Assembly: GCF_003063665.1 (NCBI RefSeq)
Contig: NZ_NESF01000010.1
Coordinates: 57,217-121,216, forward strand
Direction of reading: 5' to 3'
Length of the DNA: 64,000 nucleotides
From: Limnohabitans sp. Hippo3
GTDB taxonomy: Bacteria; Pseudomonadota; Gammaproteobacteria; Burkholderiales; Burkholderiaceae_C
The position numbers and the translations under genes were made by a program. How positions within the stretch are numbered: position 1 is the stretch's first letter; the number at the start of each line of letters is the position of its first letter. The notes under the pieces were generated by a model. That model had not been told where the DNA came from, made no database searches, and saw nothing but the letters and a program-made list of their open reading frames with translations. Positions 8,066 to 16,091 of this stretch are shown here, in pieces.

Positions 8066-9757
8066 TTATTGGGGCAGTGCGGTGGTCAGCGCGGCTTGCA
8101 GGCGCGTGGCGTCGAGGGTGAGCCAGCGCGCACAGATGTGCTGGTCGGGGCGCAGCAAATACGCACCGCCGTTGGCAGGCACGCCGTAGCGCTGGCGCAG
8201 GTGGCCATCGGCATCGGGCAGGGTTTTGTCAGCGCCTGTCACAGGCTGGCTCGCGCCGACAGCGATCACTTTGATCGGCAGGCCTTGTTTTCGCGCCTGT
8301 TGAATGACTTGCTGCAGTGCATCGGGTACAGCGCGCGCGTCGCTGAAGTACAGCAGATCAAAACCGCCGCCCAGGTGGTCGAGCAGGAAGTCGTTGGCGC
8401 CCAGGCGCACGTTTTGCGGCGGCGCGCCGTGGGCTGGGTCGCTCTTGAACAAGGCGTTGTCGTCGCCCGTGCTGTTGAGCATGGAGTGCGTGTACTCGTG
8501 CGGACGCGAGGTGCGCCAGTGGTACAGGGGGCGCACGAATTCCTGCGTGAGCGAGAGCGACAGCACCGCGTCGCGCAGCAACCTGAAGCCTGGGCTGGGC
8601 GGTGTCATGAAGCGGGTGCTTTTGCCCGCTTCGGTGATGATTTCGCGGGCCGCGCCCACGCGCTCGGCGCTGTGGTTGGCCAGCAGCTTTTTGCCTGCGA
8701 GGCCCTTGACCACAAAGGCCAGATGCCAGCCTAGCGACTGCGCATCCTGAAAGGCGGTGTTTGCCCCGCGCACGCCAAAAATCGGCAGCAGGTGCGCCGC
8801 GTCGCCCGTGAAGATGACGCTGCCGTGCACGAAGTCGGGCAGGGTGAGCGTGCGGGCCGAGTAGACCGAAGACCAGTCCATCTCCCACGGCACGCCTGCG
8901 TGGCCGATCATGGCCAGTTGCGCGTCGATGCGGGCCTTGAGCGATTCGGGGCGCAGTGCCTCTTCGGGCGTCTCGCCGGGGGGCAGCTGGTAGTCCACGC
9001 GCCAGATGCCGTTCGGTTCGCGGTGCATCAGGATGGTGTTGCCGGGGTTCCACTCGGGGTCAAAAAAGGCCAAGCGCTCGGTGGGGTAGGGCAAATCAAT
9101 CTTGATGTCGGCGATCACGAAAAAGCCTTCGTAGGACGCGCCTTCCATCTGCAGGTTCATCGCGCTGCGGATGGCCGAGCGCCCGCCGTCGGCGGCCACG
9201 ACCCAATCGCTTTCCAGCGTGTAAGGACCTTCCGGTGTGTCCACTTCGAGCACGGCGTAGCCGTCTTCCTGGTTCACCCGGGTGACCTTGTTGCCCCAGC
9301 GGAAGTCGATCAACGGGTTCGCTTTGCAGGCGTCGTGCAGGTACTCCTCCATGAACTGTTGCTGCACGTTGATGATTGGGAAAAACCGGTCATCGGCATC
9401 GTGCGGCGCCTCCATGCGGAACACGCGCTGGCCCCGGTAAAACGAGTTGCCAAAGCGCCAGGGCAAGCCGCCTGCAGTCATGCGATCGGCCACGCCGACT
9501 TGCTGCAGGATCTCCATCGAGCGGCGGGTGAAGCAAATCGCCCGACTGCCTTGCGAGAACTGCAGCTCGGCGCTCAGCACCACGCTGGGCACGCCGTGGC
9601 GGGCGAGTTCGAGCGCGGTGACCATGCCGGCTGGGCCGGAGCCCACGACCACGACTTTTTCCCGGTCTTGCTGGGGGTGTTTCGAGGCCAGCCAGGGCTT
9701 GAAAACCTCGTAGTGGTAGTAAATCGAAGGCCGTGCTTCGGTGCTGGGGGTGTGCAT
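8066..9757 (-). CDS. FAD-dependent aromatic monooxygenase (MhpA/PheA-type)
   Basis: A 563-residue class A flavoprotein hydroxylase. The dinucleotide loop VVVGSGPAG is at residues 36-44, the DG motif lies in VVAADGGRSAIRSAMN, and the second FAD motif is GDAAHLLPIFGVRGANTAFQDA. A C-terminal thioredoxin-like domain holds LRPDQHICARWL. Enzymes of this group insert one oxygen atom into a phenolic ring using NAD(P)H. Sharing an operon with fumarylacetoacetase suggests a route to homogentisate or a similar dihydroxy compound, for example from 3-hydroxyphenylacetate; that substrate is inference. It is the first structural gene after the MarR regulator, 21 bp apart. Confidence 0.88.
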   Translation of the reverse strand: MHTPSTEARPSIYYHYEVFKPWLASKHPQQDREKVVVVGSGPAGMVTALELARHGVPSVVLSAELQFSQGSRAICFTRRSMEILQQVGVADRMTAGGLPWRFGNSFYRGQRVFRMEAPHDADDRFFPIINVQQQFMEEYLHDACKANPLIDFRWGNKVTRVNQEDGYAVLEVDTPEGPYTLESDWVVAADGGRSAIRSAMNLQMEGASYEGFFVIADIKIDLPYPTERLAFFDPEWNPGNTILMHREPNGIWRVDYQLPPGETPEEALRPESLKARIDAQLAMIGHAGVPWEMDWSSVYSARTLTLPDFVHGSVIFTGDAAHLLPIFGVRGANTAFQDAQSLGWHLAFVVKGLAGKKLLANHSAERVGAAREIITEAGKSTRFMTPPSPGFRLLRDAVLSLSLTQEFVRPLYHWRTSRPHEYTHSMLNSTGDDNALFKSDPAHGAPPQNVRLGANDFLLDHLGGGFDLLYFSDARAVPDALQQVIQQARKQGLPIKVIAVGASQPVTGADKTLPDADGHLRQRYGVPANGGAYLLRPDQHICARWLTLDATRLQAALTTALPQ

Positions 9758-9778
9758 GTGGTTTCCGTGGTGTGGGGT

Positions 9779-10213
9779 TCAGCGGGGGCGGGCGTGCGAA
9801 ATCAGGCGGTCGAACATGGCGCTCAGGCTGGCTTGTTCTTTGTCAGACAGGCAGCCGAAAATCTGTTCGTTGCGCTGGTTGACCATGTCCATGGCGCGTT
9901 TGAACACTTTGCGTCCGGCGGGGGTCAGGGTCAGCACCACGCCCCGGCCATCGTCGGGGCGGTCTTCCTTGCGCACCAGACCCTGGTCCACCAGGGCTTG
10001 CGCCCCGCGGCTGGCCTGGGCCTTGTTCAGGTTGGATTTTTCGGCCAGCTCCTTGACCGACAAGGGCTCGAAGGTGCCGATCGTGGTCAGGCATCGCCCG
10101 TCGCTCATCGACAAGCCGGTCTGCTCAGGATAAACCGACTGGCTGTCCGCATCGGTCAGCTTGTGCAACTGGTGCAGACGGTAGGTCAGCGTGCGGTCGA
10201 GGGGCGTGTACAT
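9779..10213 (-). CDS. MarR-family transcriptional regulator of the hydroxylase/fumarylacetoacetase operon
   Basis: 144 residues from the ATG at 10213, the family's usual length; the frame extends to 10312 but through the operator region. The winged-helix domain includes LTTIGTFEPLSVKELAEKSN, the recognition helix KAQASRGAQALVDQGLV, and the wing DDGRGVVLTLTPAGRKVF. It is the promoter-proximal gene of the operon that continues into the flavin monooxygenase, DUF2783, VOC and fumarylacetoacetase genes. MarR proteins of such operons normally repress and are released by a phenolic ligand. Two matching palindromes lie 54 and 86 bp upstream. Confidence 0.9.
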   Translation of the reverse strand: MYTPLDRTLTYRLHQLHKLTDADSQSVYPEQTGLSMSDGRCLTTIGTFEPLSVKELAEKSNLNKAQASRGAQALVDQGLVRKEDRPDDGRGVVLTLTPAGRKVFKRAMDMVNQRNEQIFGCLSDKEQASLSAMFDRLISHARPR

Positions 10214-10266
10214 GCCGTGTTTCAGTCTGAATGGTGTGGATCGAAGCCTTGATCTTAGGCTTATCT

Positions 10267-10314
10267 GGTTGCGCACGCAACTAAGTAGAAGCACGCATGG
10301 TTGCGTGTGCAACC
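10267..10314 (-). promoter_or_regulatory. Paired MarR-type operators
   Basis: Two palindromes share the half-site GTTGC. GGTTGCGCACGCAACT is at 10267-10282 and GGTTGCGTGTGCAACC at 10299-10314. Their centres are 32 bp apart, three helical turns, so both would be bound on the same DNA face. They sit upstream of the MarR gene, where an autoregulating repressor of the operon should bind. Confidence 0.7.
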
Positions 10315-10325
10315 AGATTTCTATT

Positions 10326-10350
10326 GTAGGTCGGTAGCTTCAGCCCCGAC
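10326..10350 (+). repeat. REP hairpin (family B), upstream of the RAYT gene
   Basis: GTAG is followed by a GTCGG...CCGAC stem enclosing a small loop (TAGCTTCAGCC). The leading GTAG foot is the known recognition feature of REP sequences handled by RAYT proteins. Further copies are at 11001-11025, 11072-11096, 55739-55763 and 55789-55812. Confidence 0.8.
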
Positions 10351-10483
10351 GGGGTGAACCATCGACATGTGTCAGAGGAAAAGCTGCCGATCTACCAGAC
10401 TGCCATTCCAACTCCTGAATCCATACTTGCTGACTCGTTCAAACCGTGGCTCAATGACTTCAAAAAATCAGGGAGAAGCTGCC

Positions 10484-10984
10484 ATGCAATACCGTTGTTC
10501 AGACACGCCGGGCGGCACATTCTTTTTCACGGTGGTGACCCACGAACGGCAGCCCTGGCTGGTAGAGCCTTGCTGTGTGAAGACTTTGGGCGAGGTGATG
10601 CGGCATGTGCGCGCGCAGCGGCCTTTCGAAAACCTGGCCATGGTGCTCATGCCCGACCACCTGCATGCCATCTGGCGTTTGCCGCCGGATGACGCTGATT
10701 TTTCGACCCGCTGGATGCTCATCAAGCAAGGTGTGGTGCACAGGCTGCGCCGTCGCATGGGGGTTCAGGCTTTATGGCAAGGGCGATTCTGGGAGCACAC
10801 CTTGCGTGATGAGCGCGATGTCGAGCAGCACATGCATTACATCCACTACAACCCAGTCAAGCACGGCCATGTGCAACACGTGCGCAATTGGCCGCACAGC
10901 ACGTTTCATCGGTATGTCAAAAATGGCGTTTATCCACCCGACTGGGGTAGCGCCCCAGGCCCATTGCCCGGCATCAGAGAGTGA
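10484..10984 (+). CDS. REP-associated tyrosine transposase (RAYT)
   Basis: 166 residues from the ATG at 10484, which follows GGGAGAAG; the frame is open further upstream without a credible start. It has the HUH-type Y1 transposase motif PDHLH (His59 and His61) and the catalytic-tyrosine region HYIHYNPVKHG (Tyr119 or Tyr122), with the family signature WQGRFWEHTLRDERD between them. RAYTs are single-copy, host-associated relatives of IS200/IS605 transposases that bind and cut REP hairpins. REP copies with a GTAG foot lie on both sides of the gene, as expected. The ORF is full length with no visible damage. Confidence 0.92.
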   Translation: MQYRCSDTPGGTFFFTVVTHERQPWLVEPCCVKTLGEVMRHVRAQRPFENLAMVLMPDHLHAIWRLPPDDADFSTRWMLIKQGVVHRLRRRMGVQALWQGRFWEHTLRDERDVEQHMHYIHYNPVKHGHVQHVRNWPHSTFHRYVKNGVYPPDWGSAPGPLPGIRE

Positions 10985-11000
10985 TGTGTTTTTGTTTTTT

Positions 11001-11096
11001 GTAGGTCGGTACCTTCAGGTCCGACGATGTCTTCAGCGGCGCTGACGCTGCGGAATTTGCAAAGGCCTTATGTCGGGGCTGAAGCCACTGACCTAC
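11001..11096. repeat. Inverted REP pair (REPIN) downstream of the RAYT gene
   Basis: One REP in + orientation at 11001-11025 (inner hairpin ACCTTCAGGT) faces one in - orientation at 11072-11096 (inner hairpin GGCTTCAGCC when read from its own 5' end). Both start with GTAGGTC. A pair of opposed REPs separated by under 50 bp is the mobile unit called a REPIN. Confidence 0.8.
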
Positions 11097-11117
11097 AGCC
11101 TACTGGCACTGTATTGT

Positions 11118-12626
11118 TCAGAACCGGGGCAAATCGGGGTGCTTGATCGCCCCAGCCCGCACCAGCATCTTCCCGTATTCCGCGCAGCGGTTCAGGGTCG
11201 GGATGACCTTGCCGGGGTTCAAAAGGCCTTGGGGGTCGAAGGCGCGTTTGACGGCGAACATCTGTTCGTTTTCTTCAGCACTGAACTGCACGCACATGCT
11301 GTTCACTTTCTCGATGCCCACACCGTGCTCGCCCGTGACGGTGCCGCCCATGGCCACGCTGGTTTCCAGGATGTCGGCGCCAAACAACTCGCAGCGGCGC
11401 AGCTGGTCGGGGTCGTTGGCATCGAACAGGATCAGCGGGTGCAGGTTGCCGTCGCCCGCGTGGAACACGTTCAGGCAACGCAGCGCGTATTTTTCTTCCA
11501 TCTCCGAGATGGCCTGCAGGATGTCGGCCAGGCGCTTGCGCGGGATGGTCGAGTCCATGCACATGTAGTCGGGGCTGATTCGGCCTGAAGCCGGGAAGGC
11601 GTTTTTGCGGCCGCTCCAGAATTTCAGGCGTTGGGCTTCGTCGCGGCTCACGGTGATGGCGGTCGCACCGCAGTTGCGCAGCACTTCGCTCATGCGGCCG
11701 ATTTCTTCTTCCACTTCTTCGGGCGTGCCATCGCTTTCGCACAGCAAAATCGCCGCTGCGCTCAGGTCATAGCCCGCGTGCACAAAGTCTTCCACCGCAA
11801 TCGTCATGGGGCCGTCCATCATCTCGAGCCCGGCCGGGATGATGCCTGCCGCGATGACGGCCGCCACCGCGTCGCCCGCTTTGCGCACATCGTCAAAACT
11901 GGCCATGATGCAGCGGGCCAGTTGCGGCTTGGGCACCAGTTTGACGGTGACTTCGGTGGTCACGGCCAGCATGCCTTCGCTGCCCACCAGCACCGCCAGC
12001 AGGTCGTAGCCGGGGGTGTCGAGTGCATCACTGCCAAATTCGATCGGGTCACCCTCGATGGTGAAGCCTTTGACTTTGAGCACGTTGTGCACGGTGAGGC
12101 CGTATTTGAGGCAGTGCACACCGCCTGAGTTTTCGGCCACGTTGCCGCCAATCGTGCAGGCGATCTGGCTGGACGGGTCGGGCGCGTAATACAGGCCGTA
12201 GGGCGCAGCGGCTTCGCTGATGGCCAGGTTGCGCACGCCGCACTGCACCACGGCGGTGCGGCTGACCGGGTCCACGGTTTTGATTTGGTTGAAACGCGCC
12301 ATCGACAGCGTCACGCCCATGCGGTGCGGCATGGCTCCGCCCGAGAGGCCGGTGCCCGCGCCACGCGCCACCACCGGCACCTGCAGCGCATGGCAGGTTT
12401 TGAGTACGGCTTGCACTTGTTCCTCGGTCTCCGGCAGGCAGACCACCAGTGGCCGCTCGCGGTAGGCGGTCAGGCCGTCGCATTCGTAAGGCGTGGTGTC
12501 CTCGGGGGTGTAGAGGATGGCGTCGGCGGGCAATACCCGGCCCAAAGCCTGCACCACGGCGCGTTGGCGCTCGGCACGTTCGGTGGCGGTCAGTTCGCGG
12601 ATTTCGGTGGGGGTGTTGGCGCTCAT
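11118..12626 (-). CDS. FAD-linked oxidase, GlcD-like (glycolate / D-lactate dehydrogenase type)
   Basis: 502 residues from ATG 12626. The FAD-binding (PCMH-type) domain includes RPLVVCLPETEEQVQAVLK, PVVARGAGTGLSGGA, GVRNLAISEAAAPYGLYYAPDPSS, CTIGGNVAENSGG and GLTVHNVLKV. The C-terminal oxidase domain ends in FHAGDGNLHPLI and TGEHGVGIEKV, whose histidines are typical of GlcD and D-lactate dehydrogenases. The likely reaction is oxidation of a D-2-hydroxy acid such as glycolate with electrons passed to the respiratory chain. The GlcE and GlcF partner genes are absent here and the gene stands alone, so a single-subunit D-lactate-type enzyme or a split glc locus are both possible. Confidence 0.87.
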   Translation of the reverse strand: MSANTPTEIRELTATERAERQRAVVQALGRVLPADAILYTPEDTTPYECDGLTAYRERPLVVCLPETEEQVQAVLKTCHALQVPVVARGAGTGLSGGAMPHRMGVTLSMARFNQIKTVDPVSRTAVVQCGVRNLAISEAAAPYGLYYAPDPSSQIACTIGGNVAENSGGVHCLKYGLTVHNVLKVKGFTIEGDPIEFGSDALDTPGYDLLAVLVGSEGMLAVTTEVTVKLVPKPQLARCIMASFDDVRKAGDAVAAVIAAGIIPAGLEMMDGPMTIAVEDFVHAGYDLSAAAILLCESDGTPEEVEEEIGRMSEVLRNCGATAITVSRDEAQRLKFWSGRKNAFPASGRISPDYMCMDSTIPRKRLADILQAISEMEEKYALRCLNVFHAGDGNLHPLILFDANDPDQLRRCELFGADILETSVAMGGTVTGEHGVGIEKVNSMCVQFSAEENEQMFAVKRAFDPQGLLNPGKVIPTLNRCAEYGKMLVRAGAIKHPDLPRF

Positions 12627-12737
12627 GGCATGCAAAACCTCAAAATGAAGGCTCCACTGTAAGCCCAAGCCCGGCCGGAAGGGCTGAATAATCTTTGATG
12701 GGCTTGTGAAAAGCGCACATGGGGCCATGCCTTAGGG

Positions 12738-12771
12738 GTCATGGATACCCGGTCAAGCCGGGTATGACGAT
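12738..12771. repeat. Dispersed palindromic repeat family A, single unit
   Basis: CATGGATACCCGG-TCAA-CCGGGTATGACG forms a hairpin and matches, in inverse orientation, the units at 5830 and 17197. It lies in the 174-bp gap between the GlcD-like and LysR genes, which otherwise contains nothing recognisable. Confidence 0.7.
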
Positions 12772-12800
12772 TCAGGGAGCCGGGTATCGCAAAGCGGTGG

Positions 12801-13676
12801 TCAGGCCAACACGCTTTTGAGCCAGTCAGCAAAGGTCGCGCATTCCCAGCGCTCCATGGTGCCGGTGCGCCAGCACAGGTAGTGGGCGTGCGGGCTGGGC
12901 ACGCTGCGCTCAAACAGGCGCACCAGCTGGCCGCTCTCCAGCCATGGCGCACCCAGCTTGGTGCGGATCAGGCCGACACCCAGGCCTTGGGCTGCGGCGT
13001 CGCACATGAGGCCAATGTCGTTGAAGGACGACCCGTCCATGGGTTCGGGCCAGTCGAGGTCGTGCGCGGCAAACCAGGTACGCCAGGGCTCCAATGGGCT
13101 GCGCAGCAAGGACACCCCTTGCAATTCCTCTGCACTGCTGAAAGGGCCGTTTTCGCGCAACCAGGCCGGGGATGCCAAGGGCGTGACTTCGTCCTTGGCC
13201 AGGCAGACGTACTCGACATCCGAGTAGCGGCCTGTGCCAAAACGCACCGTCAGGTCGGCGTCTTCGGCCACCACGTCCAACAGCGGAATGCTGACTTGGA
13301 GCGTGATGTCGATCTCGGGGTAGGCGTCCAGAAAGTGTTTCAGGCGTGGCATCAGCACCGAGCGGGCAAACGTGGGCGTGACCGCCAGCCGCAGCTTGCG
13401 TCGGCCCGGTGTCTGGCTGGCGCTGGGAAAACGCTGCAGCGACACCAGCCCCTCGCGCACATGGGCCAGGTATTCAATGCCCTCGGTCGTGAGCGAAAAA
13501 TCGGCCCGGCCAAACAGCTTGGTGCCGATGATCTGCTCGAGTTGTTTGACGCGGTGGCTCACCGCGCTGGGCGTCACGCACAACTCTTCGGCCGCTTGGG
13601 TCACGCTGCGCAAGCGCGCCAGCGCCTCAAAGGTCAAGAGGCACTGGATGGGCGGGATGCGTGAGTTGGCGGACAT
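12801..13676 (-). CDS. LysR-family regulator, GcvA-like
   Basis: 291 residues from ATG 13676. The N-terminal helix-turn-helix is FEALARLRSVTQAAEELCVTPSAVSHRVKQLE and the substrate-binding domain starts near residue 90 (RKLRLAVTPTFARSVLMPRL). The sequence DADLTVRFGTGRYSDVEYVCLAKDEVTPLASP resembles the GcvA/AmpR branch. Its ATG overlaps the purU stop codon by one base (TAATG), so the two genes are translationally coupled, unusual for a LysR gene and its neighbour. GcvA-type regulators act on glycine/one-carbon genes, which would fit purU, but the target is inferred. Confidence 0.85.
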   Translation of the reverse strand: MSANSRIPPIQCLLTFEALARLRSVTQAAEELCVTPSAVSHRVKQLEQIIGTKLFGRADFSLTTEGIEYLAHVREGLVSLQRFPSASQTPGRRKLRLAVTPTFARSVLMPRLKHFLDAYPEIDITLQVSIPLLDVVAEDADLTVRFGTGRYSDVEYVCLAKDEVTPLASPAWLRENGPFSSAEELQGVSLLRSPLEPWRTWFAAHDLDWPEPMDGSSFNDIGLMCDAAAQGLGVGLIRTKLGAPWLESGQLVRLFERSVPSPHAHYLCWRTGTMERWECATFADWLKSVLA

Positions 13677-14524
13677 TATTTGAAAATCACCGTCTTGTGG
13701 CCGTTGATCAGCACGCGGTGCTCGCTGTGCCATTTGACCGCGCGGGCCAGCACCTGGCTTTCGGTGTCGCGGCCCGTGGTCGTCAGGTCTTCCACCGTCT
13801 TGCTGTGGTCCACACGGGCCACGTCCTGCTCGATGATCGGGCCTTCGTCCAGGTCGGCCGTCACATAGTGGGCGGTCGCGCCAATCAGCTTCACGCCCCG
13901 GTCGTGGGCCTGGTAGTAAGGCTTGGCCCCCTTGAAGCTGGGCAAAAAGCTGTGGTGGATGTTGATGGCGCGGCCAGCCAGCTTGCGGCACAGGTCGTCG
14001 CTCAGGATTTGCATGTAGCGGGCCAGGACCACCAGTTCAGCGCCTTCGGCCTGGATGATCTCGTACTGGCGGGCTTCGGCCTGCTCTTTGGTGGCCGCCG
14101 TCACCGGGATGTGGTGAAACGGCACGTTGTAGCTGGCGGCCAGTTGGTAAAACTCGCGGTGGTTGCTGATAATGGCGCGGATGTCCAAGGGCAGCAGGCC
14201 GCTTTTCCAGCGGAACAGCAGGTCGTTGAGGCAATGCCCTTCCTTGCTGACCATGAGCACGGTGCGCATGGGCTGAGTGGCCGTGTGCAAGTCCCATTTC
14301 ATCTGGAAGGACTGGGCAAACGCGCCCCACTCGGCGTTCAGGGCCTGACCATCGGCTTGGGCGCAGGCGAACTGCACCCGCATGAAAAACAGGCCCGTAT
14401 CGTGGTCGTTGTACTGCGCCGCTTCTTCGATGTTGCCGCCCCGCTCCAGCAAAAAACCCGACACGGCGTGCACGATGCCGGTACGGTCGGGGCAGGAGAG
14501 GGTGAGGATGTAGGTGGTCGTCAT
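13676..14524 (-). CDS. purU: Formyltetrahydrofolate deformylase
   Basis: A 282-residue enzyme hydrolysing 10-formyl-THF to formate and THF, balancing one-carbon units and feeding formate to PurT. Residues 1-85 form an ACT regulatory domain (YILTLSCPDRTGIVHAVSGFL). The rest is a formyltransferase-type catalytic domain with the Asn-His-Asp set visible in NIHHSFLPSFKGAKPY and ATAHYVTADLDEGPIIEQD. Length and motifs match PurU. It is divergent from the transaminase gene, with about 175 bp between, and coupled to the LysR gene downstream. Confidence 0.95.
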   Translation of the reverse strand: MTTTYILTLSCPDRTGIVHAVSGFLLERGGNIEEAAQYNDHDTGLFFMRVQFACAQADGQALNAEWGAFAQSFQMKWDLHTATQPMRTVLMVSKEGHCLNDLLFRWKSGLLPLDIRAIISNHREFYQLAASYNVPFHHIPVTAATKEQAEARQYEIIQAEGAELVVLARYMQILSDDLCRKLAGRAINIHHSFLPSFKGAKPYYQAHDRGVKLIGATAHYVTADLDEGPIIEQDVARVDHSKTVEDLTTTGRDTESQVLARAVKWHSEHRVLINGHKTVIFK

Positions 14525-14699
14525 GGCTGCAAACTGCGGGGTTCGCCGTGACCTTGGAGAGGGTGGGCACGGTCGTTTCGTCGCCTTCTATTGTAGGAGA
14601 CCCCTGTTGGCCGATCGCGCAGGGTGTCACGCCGGAGCGAGCTCCTGCCCGTTTGCGCTTTAAACTGACTGGCTTGATCGATTCAGAGGAGTTTTTGCC

Positions 14700-16034
14700 G
14701 TGGCCCATACCGACCTGAACATGGACAACCAATGGTTGCCCTTCACCCCCAACCGCACTTTCCGCCAGGACCCCCGGGTGTTTGTGGGTGCCGAGGGCAT
14801 GCACTTCACCACGCACGACGGCAAAAAAGTCATCGACGGCATCTCCAGCCTCTGGTGCGTGGGCGCGGGCCACAACCGCCGCCCGATCAACGAGGCCATC
14901 AAAAAGCAGCTGGACACGCTGGACTACGCCACGGCTTTTCAGGCCAGCAACGACAAGGCCTTCAAGGCGGCGCAAATGATCGCCGACATGGCCCCCGGCG
15001 ACCTGAACAAGGTGCTGTTTTGCAATTCGGGCTCTGAGGCGGCCGACACCGCCCTGAAAGTGGCGCTGGCCTACCACCGCGCCCGGGGCGAAGGCCACCG
15101 CAACGTGTTCATCGGCCGTGAAAAGGGTTACCACGGCGTCAACTTCGGCGGCATGAGCGTGGGCGGCCTGCCGGCCAACCGCAAGGTGTACGGCGCGCAG
15201 CTGCTGCCGCGTGTCGACCACATGCGCTTCATCCACGACCCGGTGAACCATGCCTACATCCACCACGAAGAACCGGTGTGGGCCGAAGACCCGCTGCTGG
15301 AGCTGGAAAACCGCATCCTGGTGCTGCACGACCCGAGCAACGTGGCGGCCGTGATCGTCGAGCCGATTGCAGGCAGCGCGGGCTGGTACATCCCGCCCAA
15401 GGGCTATGTGAAGCGCCTGCGCGAGATTTGCGACAAGCACGGCATTCTGCTGATTTTTGACGAGGTCATCACCGGCTTTGGCCGCCTGGGCGTGAACTTT
15501 GGTGCCGACTACTACGGCGTGGTGCCCGACATGCTGAACTTCGCCAAGGCGGTGACCAACGGCGTGATCCCGCTGGGTGGCGTGATTTGCCGCGACTTCA
15601 TCTACGACGCGATGATGAACGCCAACTCACCCGCCCACGCCATCGAGTTCTTCCACGGTTACACCTATTCCGGTCACCCTGTGGCTTGCGCGGCCGCCAT
15701 TGCCACGCTGGACCTGATGAAGGAAGAAAACCTGTTTGCCCGTGCAGGGCAAAAGGGGCGTGTTCTGGGCGATGCGATGCACAGCGCCCTGAAGGGCTTG
15801 CCCAATGTGATCGGCATCCGCACACTGGGCCTGGCCGGGGCGGTGGAGTTGGCCAGCATCCCGGGCACGCCCGGTAAGCGGGCTTATGACATCTTCATGG
15901 ACTGCTTCCACAAGGGCGTTTGGGTGCGTCCGGCTGGCGAGAATTTGGTGATTTGCCCACCTTACATTGTGGAAGACGCGCACATCGACCAGATCGTGCA
16001 GACGGTGGCCGACAGCATCCGCCGCCACGCCTGA
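14700..16034 (+). CDS. Class III aminotransferase, beta-alanine:pyruvate (omega-amino acid) transaminase type
   Basis: 444 residues from a GTG start with AGAGGAG upstream. The PLP lysine is Lys283 in NFAKAVTNGVIPLGG; other fold-type I class III motifs are LWCVGAGHNRRPI, NSGSEAADTALKVALAYHRARGEGHRNVFIGREKGYHGVNFGG, VIVEPIAGSAGWYIPPKGY and LIFDEVITGFGRLG. The start DNQWLPFTPNRTFRQDPRVFV is close to the omega-amino acid:pyruvate transaminases of Pseudomonas and Burkholderiales, which convert beta-alanine and other omega-amines with pyruvate to aldehydes and alanine. A strong terminator follows. No malonate semialdehyde dehydrogenase gene is adjacent. Confidence 0.9.
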   Translation: MAHTDLNMDNQWLPFTPNRTFRQDPRVFVGAEGMHFTTHDGKKVIDGISSLWCVGAGHNRRPINEAIKKQLDTLDYATAFQASNDKAFKAAQMIADMAPGDLNKVLFCNSGSEAADTALKVALAYHRARGEGHRNVFIGREKGYHGVNFGGMSVGGLPANRKVYGAQLLPRVDHMRFIHDPVNHAYIHHEEPVWAEDPLLELENRILVLHDPSNVAAVIVEPIAGSAGWYIPPKGYVKRLREICDKHGILLIFDEVITGFGRLGVNFGADYYGVVPDMLNFAKAVTNGVIPLGGVICRDFIYDAMMNANSPAHAIEFFHGYTYSGHPVACAAAIATLDLMKEENLFARAGQKGRVLGDAMHSALKGLPNVIGIRTLGLAGAVELASIPGTPGKRAYDIFMDCFHKGVWVRPAGENLVICPPYIVEDAHIDQIVQTVADSIRRHA

Positions 16035-16058
16035 TGCGACCACTTTTGACCTGACCCT

Positions 16059-16085
16059 GACCGCCCGCGTGGGCGGTCTTTTTTT
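16059..16085 (+). terminator. Rho-independent terminator after the transaminase gene
   Basis: Perfect 8-bp arms GACCGCCC / GGGCGGTC with the loop GCGT, followed by seven or more T. It lies 25 bp past the transaminase stop and ends just before the next gene. Confidence 0.92.
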
Positions 16086-16091
16086 GAGCCC

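Noticed and set aside
14525..14699. Possible riboswitch between purU and the transaminase gene
   Set aside because: A glycine or purine riboswitch would be attractive, but I found no conserved core or paired aptamer; it holds only a GGAGCGAGCTCC-like repeat and promoter-like sequence.
14037..15440. - strand ORF of 467 codons across purU and the transaminase gene
   Set aside because: It spans two well-supported genes in another frame and shows no domain pattern.
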